From JAKBEU01 sp036172095 (GTDB lineage: Bacteria > Patescibacteriota > Microgenomatia > UBA1406 > GWC2-37-13), in contig JAVHSH010000031.1 of assembly GCA_036172095.1 (NCBI GenBank), positions 1-9,476 of the forward strand: a DNA stretch of 9,476 bases, in the 5' to 3' direction. Shown here piece after piece: positions 1 through 6,507 of the stretch; the first letter of the stretch is position 1, and each line of letters opens with the position of its first letter. Below the pieces are notes generated by a model. It was not told the origin of the DNA, did not search any database, and saw only the letters and a program-made list of their open reading frames with translations. The position numbers and the translations under genes were made by a program.

Positions 1-3000
1 TTACATGATGCATCTCTAGTCCCATATTCATGACCACTAACGTTTGATACATAGCAGTAGTAATAATTAAAATAATCGTCTGTTGCTGTCCCGCTAATTG
101 ATATTGTACGTCCATTTATATACTGATTTGTTGTCGGGCTCGTGATTGACATGCTTGGAGCAGTCGTATCAACAACTGGTACAATCGGTGTCAGATGTTG
201 TAAAGAGGCACTGATTATATTTGTAGATTTATCGATAGAAACAGTTGAAGCAGGAGTATCTAATCTGTAATCTTTCCAGACTCCACCTTCTTGATAAAAA
301 AGAGAGGAAAAATGATTTTCATCAAGGTAATTGGAATCAGAGACAGTGTCACTATAATTTATTTTTATGCTGACTGGCCAATTAGGTGTCCCTGTATATT
401 CGATATTGTAGTAAAAACCATTGACTCCAAAACTGTGACCTCCATCTGGAACATCGCTAGCACTATTATATTTTGCGACAAATACACTTCCCGTTCCAGT
501 CAATCCTTCAATACTAAGTGGTCCAAAGGAAAGATTTTGTGGAGTCGAGGATAAATTGAATCCTCCGCTAACTGAATAAATTGAAGAAGTTGAAGAACAG
601 TCAGAATTCAAACACCACGGTTGATAATCGACATTCGTACTAATGCTATTTCCTATTCCCGTGCCTTCTCCACTTGGCCCACTCATATCTCCCCACCAGT
701 TGTTAGTAGCATCGACTAAAACCGTTGAAGGACCAGCCCATGTTCCCCAAAGGGTACCACTGTCAACTCCCGCAGTGCCTCCAACAATAACAGCATGATG
801 ACCTATCGACATACCACGAATTGAATTATTATTTATTTTGACACTACCCGACGTTTGATTGTCGATAAGAAAACCATCAATTGAGTTGGTTATGGTGTTG
901 TTACTAATAGTTATGTTTGGATTTAGCCAAATTTCTCCAACTAATCCCTGATTCTCTATGGTATTGTTCGAAAATATTAAGTCTGAAGATTGATACAGTT
1001 GAGCCCCATTACCTCCAACCCCTCCGCCATCAGTGGTAATAACATTGTGAGTAAATGAAACAGGCATCGTTGTCCAAGAATTAAGTGCGTACCCATTATT
1101 TGGAGAGTTATAAATAGTATTACTATCTGCGGTTCCAGTTGCTCCAACCCAATATCCTATGCCTAAAAAATAATTTGCTCTTGTGCCACTTCCTCCATAG
1201 ATTATGTTTGATGTGATAGTTACTGTTGGATGATAGACTGGTAAAAAGCTCGGGAAATCTTCTGATCCTAATGCGCTTATACCGCTTTCACCATACGCAT
1301 ATATAGTATTACCTTCTATGGATACGGATGCATTTCCAAGTGCTTTTATTGCATCTCCAAAATCGTCAGCAAGCATTCCATCCACTTTATTGTTCTTAAT
1401 AGAAATATTCGTGAATGTGTCGGGCAATCCAGAAATTGTCTCAACATGATCCACCAAAATACCAGTACTCCTACTATAGTTGGATCCAAAACTTCCTTTT
1501 ACATTCCAAAATGCTTTATTCCCTAGATTGACTTCAAATCCTTCAAAAGTAACATTAGATGATGCAATTCTGACAACTGGGATATTTGTTCCTCTATGTA
1601 CTGAGTATCGAGGAGTTAATGACTTCGACCCAAATAAATCATAGATTGTCATAACAGATGGCTCTGGAGTATTAATATGTGTTATTTCTGTTCCCGCTCC
1701 ACTTAATGTAAGTGGTTTTGTTATGTTTATTTGTTCCGTATAAGATCCTGCAGCAACATCCACGGTACCATTACTTGCAACCGCTTCAATGCCGCCTTGA
1801 ATAGTTGCAAAAGCATTCACACCAAAAATGTAATCATGACCATTAACAGATACAACTGGATTATTTGCGTACCCTGTCCAATCATCATCAACCACAATGG
1901 CACTCGTATCTCCTAAAACTACCCCATTTAGTGAAACAGTGTTTTTGCTTATATTGCTTTCAAAATAAATTGCAAAAGCATCTATTGGGCTTTTATGACT
2001 AATTAGATTACTAATTGTGTTATTACTCAAAATTGCGCTTGGTGTATTTCCTTCAAGACCGATAGCATGGGCCCAAAGACCTTCGAGTGTTCCGATGGTA
2101 TTATTAGTGATATTAAGACCCGTCGTTTTATGATTGACGAGAATACCATAGGCACCACGGCCAGCAGGCCAAGCTGTTGTTGAAGTGTACACATTTGAAA
2201 TAGTATTATTGTCGATTGTCACATTAGAAATTGTGTTAATTCCAGTTGAATTACCAAGATAAATTCCTTTTGCGCTGCCACTTCCACTATAAATGAGATT
2301 CAAATTCCCCACATTTGAAACAGTATTGTTGTTGATTGTTATATTGTTTACATTGGAAGAACTACTGATGACCGCTATTGCTTGTGCCGAACCGCCACTA
2401 AGCGTTGTGGCTATATCATGAATCGTATTATTCGTAATCTGAATATCATTTATGTCAGTTAAGATAATTCCATATCCAACATTTGGATTTGTTATGTCAA
2501 AACCGTCAATAGCTACCCCATCATGACTAATCGTTATTTGCCCTTGAAGATTTGTACCCGCAACTCCTTGAAGGCTTAAGTCTTTCGTAACACTCAAATT
2601 TTCAATATATGTCCCAGCTGACACATTGATGGTATCACCATCTAAAGTTGAAGCTGCATCGATAGCAGCTTGTATTGTCGAATAGCAAGCCGTTGTTCCA
2701 ACAGGCGGAACAACCGAGGCTCCGATACAGGAAGGTGAAGAGGGTACTCCAGCGACCACAAATATCGTCATATGGTCAAGGCTTTTTACTGAAACGGATA
2801 TATCTGTTTTTGTTATGGAATTTTCCACATTTTTTGCTGAGTTAATTGAAGAAAGCACTTCCGAAAACTTTACACTTACTTCTTTTCCCTTTGAAGACTC
2901 TGGGATAGGAAGGGAGAGATTATAAGTAAACTCCCCATCTTTCATGTCAGAGGTGATATCGTATGCTTTATCGGATAGTGAGCCTGTTTGTTTGATCTGC

Positions 3001-3476
3001 TCTGCGGAAAGCGTGATTTCTTCTATTTTTATATTTCCAGAAGGATTTGGAAGCTTCGTAAAAGTAAGCTTCACTCCACTGTTTTGAGGAGCTACATATT
3101 CTTTATTGAGCTCGACTTTTTCAAATGTCCAGTTGGAAGGAATGCTCGTTGGCGTTGGAGCGATTGTAAATGTTGGTGTTGGGGTTGCTGATGGAACTTC
3201 TGTTGGAGTCGGAAAAACTGTTGGCTCTACAGTTGGAATAACTGTTGGTGTTGGTTCACTCGTTGGCGCTATTGTTGGAGTTTCGGTCGGTGATACTGTT
3301 ACTGTTGGCTCAGGAGTTGGGGTAATTGTTGGTTCGGTTGTTGGAGCGGCTGTTGGGCTGACTTCTTGTGCTGAAACGAAATGAGGAACGGCATAAAAGA
3401 ACGGAAGAAATGATTGGAATAAGATTGTTGTTAAGGAGTAGAACGTCACCAATCTGAAAAAAGGATTTCTCTTCAT
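1..3476 (-). CDS. Large secreted multidomain beta-helix (pectin-lyase-like) surface protein, C-terminus beyond window
   Basis: The frame opens at ATG 3476 and stays free of stops to the window edge, giving 1158 visible residues; the 3' end is missing. An in-frame TAA lies just upstream, so this is the first possible start. Residues 1-36 form a signal peptide (KR near the start, a hydrophobic core, probable cleavage after VSA). Residues 39-113 are a Pro/Thr-rich stalk. Residues about 114-243 look like a beta-sandwich ending SLDHMTIFVVAG. A first beta-helix runs from YSTIQAAID (265) to about 515. A second begins at FATIQGGIE (556) and closes near NNWWG (925-929) followed by GP. Both carry an Asn ladder of ITNNTI-type rungs about 22-40 residues apart. 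A second beta-sandwich-like module (about 965-1102) ends ASLQHLTPIV, then DTTAPS (1103) opens an Ig-like domain. Such folds occur in extracellular carbohydrate-active enzymes, adhesins and S-layer-like proteins. No catalytic motif could be assigned, so the substrate and function are unknown. No Shine-Dalgarno site is evident. Confidence 0.9.
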   Translation of the reverse strand, partial: MKRNPFFRLVTFYSLTTILFQSFLPFFYAVPHFVSAQEVSPTAAPTTEPTITPTPEPTVTVSPTETPTIAPTSEPTPTVIPTVEPTVFPTPTEVPSATPTPTFTIAPTPTSIPSNWTFEKVELNKEYVAPQNSGVKLTFTKLPNPSGNIKIEEITLSAEQIKQTGSLSDKAYDITSDMKDGEFTYNLSLPIPESSKGKEVSVKFSEVLSSINSAKNVENSITKTDISVSVKSLDHMTIFVVAGVPSSPSCIGASVVPPVGTTACYSTIQAAIDAASTLDGDTINVSAGTYIENLSVTKDLSLQGVAGTNLQGQITISHDGVAIDGFDITNPNVGYGIILTDINDIQITNNTIHDIATTLSGGSAQAIAVISSSSNVNNITINNNTVSNVGNLNLIYSGSGSAKGIYLGNSTGINTISNVTIDNNTISNVYTSTTAWPAGRGAYGILVNHKTTGLNITNNTIGTLEGLWAHAIGLEGNTPSAILSNNTISNLISHKSPIDAFAIYFESNISKNTVSLNGVVLGDTSAIVVDDDWTGYANNPVVSVNGHDYIFGVNAFATIQGGIEAVASNGTVDVAAGSYTEQINITKPLTLSGAGTEITHINTPEPSVMTIYDLFGSKSLTPRYSVHRGTNIPVVRIASSNVTFEGFEVNLGNKAFWNVKGSFGSNYSRSTGILVDHVETISGLPDTFTNISIKNNKVDGMLADDFGDAIKALGNASVSIEGNTIYAYGESGISALGSEDFPSFLPVYHPTVTITSNIIYGGSGTRANYFLGIGYWVGATGTADSNTIYNSPNNGYALNSWTTMPVSFTHNVITTDGGGVGGNGAQLYQSSDLIFSNNTIENQGLVGEIWLNPNITISNNTITNSIDGFLIDNQTSGSVKINNNSIRGMSIGHHAVIVGGTAGVDSGTLWGTWAGPSTVLVDATNNWWGDMSGPSGEGTGIGNSISTNVDYQPWCLNSDCSSTSSIYSVSGGFNLSSTPQNLSFGPLSIEGLTGTGSVFVAKYNSASDVPDGGHSFGVNGFYYNIEYTGTPNWPVSIKINYSDTVSDSNYLDENHFSSLFYQEGGVWKDYRLDTPASTVSIDKSTNIISASLQHLTPIVPVVDTTAPSMSITSPTTNQYINGRTISISGTATDDYFNYYYCYVSNVSGHEYGTRDASC
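3135..3362 (-). repeat. Pro/Thr-rich low-complexity stalk encoded by degenerate tgttgg-type hexamers
   Basis: On the plus strand this stretch is dominated by imperfect repeats of tgttgg/gttgga words. In the coding frame on the minus strand they read as a chain of PT, PTP and EPT units over about 75 residues (39-113), directly after the signal peptide. Such segments are typically extended, protease-resistant spacers, often O-glycosylated, that lift a domain off the envelope. Glycosylation here is inference. The repeats are a coding feature; the spacing is too short and irregular for CRISPR. Confidence 0.85.
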
Positions 3477-3502
3477 AGCGAACCGTTAGGAATGAGTGAA
3501 CT

Positions 3503-3559
3503 AGTATAAACTCATACCTTATGTTGTCCATAGCATACACCTTTTTTAATAAATGTCAA
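3503..3559 (-). promoter_or_regulatory. Candidate promoter(s) of the beta-helix protein gene
   Basis: Two sigma-70-like arrangements read toward the gene. The distal one has a perfect TTGACA (3554-3559), 16 bp, then TATGCT (3532-3537). The proximal one has TGGACA (3525-3530), 16 bp, then TATACT (3503-3508). The proximal -10 lies in the 10-mer AGTTTATACT, which also occurs at the putative rplU promoter, so it is favoured. It would give a leader of roughly 20 nt without an obvious Shine-Dalgarno site. Assigned by eye only. Confidence 0.45.
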
Positions 3560-3683
3560 TATTTGATGCGGCTTATAATCAACAATAAACTACGAACTCT
3601 ATATTATTTTTTTTATTGAGTTGACAGTTAAATCGCAATATACGTGTTGTTTATATGCAACAAGAAATTATGAAGAAGAATTG

Positions 3684-3756
3684 TGAATCCGACAGGACTC
3701 GAACCTGTGACCTTTGCAATGTGAATGCAACGTTCTACCAACTGAACTACGGATTC
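3684..3756 (-). tRNA. tRNA-Val, anticodon CAC
   Basis: This 73-nt cloverleaf folds completely. The acceptor is GAATCCG/CGGATTC and T8-A9 follows. The D stem is GTTC/GAAC with GG in its loop. The anticodon stem TTGCA/TGCAA carries the loop TTCACAT, so the anticodon is CAC and reads GUG. The variable loop is 5 nt. The T stem ACAGG/CCTGT holds the loop TTCGAGT. Discriminator A73 and the A35-C36 anticodon bases agree with known valine identity. The bases after the discriminator are CAA, so CCA is not encoded and must be added by a nucleotidyltransferase. It lies upstream of, and on the same strand as, the beta-helix gene. No clear terminator hairpin with a T-tract follows it. Confidence 0.96.
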
Positions 3757-3767
3757 TTTCCTATTCT

Positions 3768-3796
3768 ATTGTACTTTCTAGCCTTGCTTTTTACAA
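3768..3796 (-). promoter_or_regulatory. Candidate tRNA-Val promoter
   Basis: TTGTAA (3791-3796) is separated by exactly 17 bp from TACAAT (3768-3773). The -10 box ends 11 nt before the first base of the tRNA, leaving a leader of about 4-5 nt. Its -35 element sits inside the spacer of the opposing lepB promoter. Read by eye; a consensus-like -10 and ideal spacing make it plausible. Confidence 0.5.
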
Positions 3797-3812
3797 CCTA
3801 TTTCACTACAAT
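3784..3812 (+). promoter_or_regulatory. Candidate lepB promoter, leaderless geometry
   Basis: TTGCTT (3784-3789), 17 bp, TACAAT (3807-3812). Only 8 nt separate the -10 hexamer from the lepB ATG at 3821, so transcription would begin at or 1-2 nt before the start codon. There is also no Shine-Dalgarno-like sequence. The -35 box is weak, but leaderless promoters often rely on the -10. Confidence 0.45.
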
Positions 3813-3820
3813 CATGTAAT

Positions 3821-4474
3821 ATGGATTTCTTTGATATCGACTTTCTTGAAGTGGGAAAAAGTATTCTGAACTTCGTCATGGATATTTTGGAAACTATCGT
3901 TTTTGTGGGCTCTCTCTTTATTGTCATCTATCTTTTTGTCGCCCAGCCAAACCAGGTTAAAGGCGCTTCCATGGACCCAACGTTTGGGTCGGGAGACTAT
4001 ATTTTCACAAGTAAAATCACCTACAAAATGCGCTTCTTCCATCGGGGTGATGTTATCGTCTTTAAGTCGCCAGGCAACCCAGATATTGAGTATATCAAGC
4101 GCATAATCGGACTCCCAGGAGACGTCGTCATGGTAAAAGATAGCGAAGTATATGTAAATGGCATCCAACTCAAAGAAGACTATATAGCAGCAAAAACAAA
4201 TCTATGGGAGGGCGGATTTTCCAAGAATGGAGAAGGGACGACTGTGCCAAATGGAATGCTTTTTGTCATGGGAGATAATAGACCTCGTTCATCTGATTCA
4301 AGAGAGTTTGGACCGGTCACTCAAGAAAGTGTCATCGGGCAGGTGTTCTATCGCTATTTCCCTCCAAGCAAGATGGGCGTCATCCCTAATCCTTTTCCAC
4401 CCGACCTTCAATCACGTGCAGAAACCGTTCAACATCTTTCCTTCGGTCTCCCCGTGAACCTTTCCACTCAATAA
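3821..4474 (+). CDS. lepB: Signal peptidase I
   Basis: 217-residue membrane-anchored serine protease of family S26 that cleaves signal peptides from exported preproteins on the outer face of the membrane. A single transmembrane anchor lies at about 22-41. Catalytic Ser50 is in the motif KGASMDPTF. The general-base Lys93 is in YIKRIIGLPGD. The downstream box has GDN (151-153) and SSDSREFGPV (157-166). Length and single-anchor layout match Gram-positive/CPR-type enzymes. The usual fold ends near FPPSKMGVI; about 30 further residues follow, rich in Pro and polar residues, and most of this tail is encoded where the gene overlaps the convergent minus-strand gene. The ATG at 3821 is 8 nt after a candidate -10, so a leaderless mRNA is likely. 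It is the only plus-strand protein-coding gene in the window. Confidence 0.96.
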   Translation: MDFFDIDFLEVGKSILNFVMDILETIVFVGSLFIVIYLFVAQPNQVKGASMDPTFGSGDYIFTSKITYKMRFFHRGDVIVFKSPGNPDIEYIKRIIGLPGDVVMVKDSEVYVNGIQLKEDYIAAKTNLWEGGFSKNGEGTTVPNGMLFVMGDNRPRSSDSREFGPVTQESVIGQVFYRYFPPSKMGVIPNPFPPDLQSRAETVQHLSFGLPVNLSTQ

Positions 4475-4763
4475 TCACTTTTGTCTTTATCCGTGTCTGG
4501 ACTATTTTTACGTCAGCATTGTATCCCTCTTTGAGTCCAGATCTTACTTTTTTTAATGTTTCTTCCTGTATATACTCCCCTTCCGAGGAGACGCCATGGA
4601 GCTTTGCGCGGACTAGCTCTTCCGTCTGAAGGACGGTGAGCGAATCGCGCAGGACCGATTCATAGATTTCCATGATATCACCTTCTTCATGAAGAAGGGA
4701 GATGACGAATAGATGGCTCATTGAGATAAGCTCCGAATAGTAGCCATCCATGATGATCTCAGA
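4386..4763 (-). CDS. Unidentified small protein, 5' end possibly lost in assembly gap
   Basis: Open frame of 125 codons from the edge of the N gap to a TAG at 4386-4388. In-frame ATG codons occur at 4752, 4721 and 4673. The last is preceded by GAAGGTGA (4678-4685) 4 nt away, the best Shine-Dalgarno match in the window, and would give a 95-residue protein starting MEIYESVLRD. The upstream frame also looks coding, so the true start is unresolved and may lie in the gap. The protein is soluble-looking: a helical N-terminal half with heptad-like Leu/Val and a Lys/Arg-rich C-terminal half (IKTKVIIEWKGSRGDRRKDV). No transmembrane segment or family motif was recognised and no function is offered. It probably ends the ileS-rodA-rplU-rpmA cluster, if the gap is short. 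Its last 89 bp overlap the lepB 3' end on the other strand. Confidence 0.6.
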   Translation of the reverse strand, partial: SEIIMDGYYSELISMSHLFVISLLHEEGDIMEIYESVLRDSLTVLQTEELVRAKLHGVSSEGEYIQEETLKKVRSGLKEGYNADVKIVQTRIKTKVIIEWKGSRGDRRKDVERFLHVIEGRVEKD

Positions 4764-4863
4764 NNNNNNNNNNNNNNNNNNNNNNNNNNNNNNNNNNNNN
4801 NNNNNNNNNNNNNNNNNNNNNNNNNNNNNNNNNNNNNNNNNNNNNNNNNNNNNNNNNNNNNNN
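4764..4863. other. Assembly gap (100 N)
   Basis: Exactly 100 consecutive N. That number is commonly used for gaps of unknown length, so the real distance may differ. It removes the end of rpmA, and possibly the start of the next gene or whole small genes. Reading frames that pass through it are not meaningful. Confidence 0.99.
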
Positions 4864-5093
4864 TATGTCTTTCCGAGGTTCTTGACGAACTCGACTTTTC
4901 CTGGCTTGAGGGCCATGATTGTGAAGTCGTGAGTGAGCATTGTTCCCTCACCGGCACAAAAACGAGTGCCTTTTTGTCTCATGATGATGTTTCCTGCAAT
5001 GACAACTTCTCCGCCATATTTCTTTACGCCAAGCCTTCGTGCATGTGAATCACGGTTTCCCTTGACTGCTCGCTGTGCTTTTGTATGTGCCAT
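4864..5093 (-). CDS. rpmA: 50S ribosomal protein L27, 3' end lost in gap
   Basis: 76 residues are visible from ATG 5093. The family hallmarks are present: MAHTKAQ at the N-terminus, NRDSHARRLGVKKYGGE, AGNIIMRQKGTRF and the following GEG. L27 sits at the peptidyl-transferase centre, where its N-terminal tail approaches the P-site tRNA. This tail starts directly MAH, without the cleavable extension known from Firmicutes. The family is usually about 85 residues, so only some 10 residues and the stop should be missing in the gap. The basic NGRDS-type tail segment is slightly divergent (QRAVKGNRDS). The start lies 6 nt after the rplU stop, with no clear Shine-Dalgarno, suggesting translational coupling in the conserved rplU-rpmA pair. 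Confidence 0.95.
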
Positions 5094-5099
5094 ATGATG

Positions 5100-5411
5100 T
5101 TATGAAATGCTGACAATTTGTACTTTTGTATACTTTGGTCTGAATCCAGTCACTTTTCTGTAGCGTGATTTTGCCTTGAATTTTGCGATTCTTATTTTAT
5201 CTCCCAAGACATGTTCGACGACTTTTGCTTTTACTTTTGTTGCAACAAGTGGCATACCGACTTCGACGTCTCCTTCTGGATCGAAGGTCGCAACAGCCTC
5301 AAATTCACATTCTGCGTCTTTTTCTGTCTTCAATAAATCGACTATTAAGATGTCGTTTTCTTTTGCGAAATACTGCTTTCCCCCTGTTTTAATGACCGCG
5401 ATTTTACTCAT
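5100..5411 (-). CDS. rplU: 50S ribosomal protein L21
   Basis: 103 residues, the same length as E. coli L21, which binds 23S rRNA together with L20 in the large subunit. Seen are the N-terminal AVIKTGGKQY signature, a central acidic barrel segment with the conserved VGMPLV turn, and the basic C-terminal GDKIRIAKFKAKSRYRK loop followed by TGFRPKYTKVQI. It is followed at once by rpmA, the nearly universal bacterial pair. The 45-bp space to the upstream rodA contains a good promoter whose -10 lies 8 nt from the ATG. L21-L27 can therefore be expressed independently of the ileS-rodA transcript, probably as a leaderless mRNA. Confidence 0.97.
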   Translation of the reverse strand: MSKIAVIKTGGKQYFAKENDILIVDLLKTEKDAECEFEAVATFDPEGDVEVGMPLVATKVKAKVVEHVLGDKIRIAKFKAKSRYRKVTGFRPKYTKVQIVSIS

Positions 5412-5419
5412 AAGTAGTA

Positions 5420-5448
5420 AGTATAAACTATACCCTTCAAATTTTCAA
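5420..5448 (-). promoter_or_regulatory. Promoter of rplU-rpmA, leaderless geometry
   Basis: TTGAAA (5443-5448, 5 of 6 to consensus), exactly 17 bp, TATACT (5420-5425, 5 of 6). The -10 ends 8 nt before the rplU ATG, so the first transcribed base would be at or within 1-2 nt of the start codon. It lies in the 45-bp rodA-rplU gap and its -10 context AGTTTATACT is shared with the beta-helix gene promoter. Confidence 0.6.
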
Positions 5449-5456
5449 ATGGGATT

Positions 5457-6497
5457 TTAGGCGCTTTTGAGGAGCGCAAAGCCCACACAGAGCGAAACAA
5501 AGAACGATCCACCGAAGGAAATGAATGGTAAAGCTATCCCTGCGATAGGCAAAATGCCGATATTCATGCCTATATTGACGATCGTTTGGATACAGACAAG
5601 GAACGCGATACCCATGCTGAAGAGATATTTGAAGCGTGAATCCTCATCCCGACCGTCGATAAACTTGTATGCACGAGCGAAAATCATGCCGATGAGGATG
5701 CCTTCAAGGATAATGACAAGCAGACCGCCAACAAAGCCAAACTGCTCGACAAGCGAGGAAAATGCGAAATCCGTATTATTTTCCGGCAAAAAGAACAGGC
5801 GAGACTGCGTCCCAAGACCCAAGCCCTTCCCAAAAAACTGGCCGGAGCCGACTGTGATGATTGCCTGTATCATGTTGTATGCATCGCCCTGCGTGTTCAT
5901 ATGTGGTTGGATAAAGCTGACGATGCGAGCCTGTTGATAATCATGCAGGAAAAACCATCCGAACGGGATTATACAAAGGAACACGAGGATGGAAACCATC
6001 AAATATTTTTTCGGCATATCAGATACCAGTAACATACAGACAAGTACGCCAACGAATATGAGCATGTTCCCCAGGTCTGGCTGGCGCAAGACGATGAATG
6101 CGGGAAGGAACGTGATAAGAAGGATGTTGATATAAAACCACGGAGACATCTCATGTCGGGACCGAGAGCTCAAAAGCTGCGCAATATACATGATAAAAAA
6201 TATCTTCAGGAATTCCGATGTCTGGAAGTTGGCGATTCCCAAGGCAATCCATCTACGCGATCCTTTCACTTCCACTCCAATGATGAATGTCAGGATGAGA
6301 AGGACTACAAACGACCAAAAAATCATCATCGCATTCGCTTTGAAGAATCGTCTTCCTATTTTTCTGACGATGAAAAAGGCAATGACACCCGAACAGATGT
6401 AGACCACCTGAGTCAATCCAAATCTGGGTTTTATTCCAAATTGGTTGAATACGGAAAACATCCACAAAAAGAACGAGGGAATAAGAAGCGAAATCAT
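5457..6497 (-). CDS. rodA: RodA, SEDS-family peptidoglycan glycosyltransferase
   Basis: 346-residue polytopic membrane protein. SEDS proteins polymerise lipid II into glycan strands; RodA does so in the elongation complex with a class B PBP. The motifs in order are GSRRWI (79-84), QTSEFLKI (92-99), RQPDLG (138-143), GSGQFFGKGLGLGTQ (217-231), LPENNTDFAFS (237-247), and NIGMNIGILPIAGIALPFISFGGS ending at 331. Asp243 in NTDF matches the essential Asp of E. coli RodA (D262). QPDLG rather than the EPDFG-like form of FtsW favours RodA. The N-terminus is short; the first membrane segment begins almost at Met1, and a TAG 5 codons upstream allows no longer start. It begins 10 nt after the ileS stop, consistent with cotranscription. 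No PBP2 or MreBCD gene is in the window. Confidence 0.93.
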   Translation of the reverse strand: MISLLIPSFFLWMFSVFNQFGIKPRFGLTQVVYICSGVIAFFIVRKIGRRFFKANAMMIFWSFVVLLILTFIIGVEVKGSRRWIALGIANFQTSEFLKIFFIMYIAQLLSSRSRHEMSPWFYINILLITFLPAFIVLRQPDLGNMLIFVGVLVCMLLVSDMPKKYLMVSILVFLCIIPFGWFFLHDYQQARIVSFIQPHMNTQGDAYNMIQAIITVGSGQFFGKGLGLGTQSRLFFLPENNTDFAFSSLVEQFGFVGGLLVIILEGILIGMIFARAYKFIDGRDEDSRFKYLFSMGIAFLVCIQTIVNIGMNIGILPIAGIALPFISFGGSFFVSLCVGFALLKSA

Positions 6498-6507
6498 AGT
6501 GTTACTT

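Noticed and set aside
3140..3360. Regular hexameric repeats considered as a CRISPR array or noncoding tandem repeat
   Set aside because: There are no spacers and no conserved repeat of CRISPR length; the periodicity is explained by Pro-Thr codons.
3106..3384. Plus-strand open frame rich in Val/Gly repeats (GVGVADGTSVGVG type)
   Set aside because: It is the antisense reading of the Pro/Thr stalk codons; the minus frame has a signal peptide and 1158 uninterrupted codons.
3310..3540. Minus-strand 76-codon open frame starting MYAMDNIRYEF
   Set aside because: It overlaps the signal peptide and stalk in another frame, shows no family features, and its start lies in the promoter region of the beta-helix gene.
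3640..3662. Weak hairpin (TGTTG/CAACA) downstream of the tRNA as a terminator
   Set aside because: The stem is only 5 bp and AT-rich, with no T-tract following in the transcribed direction.
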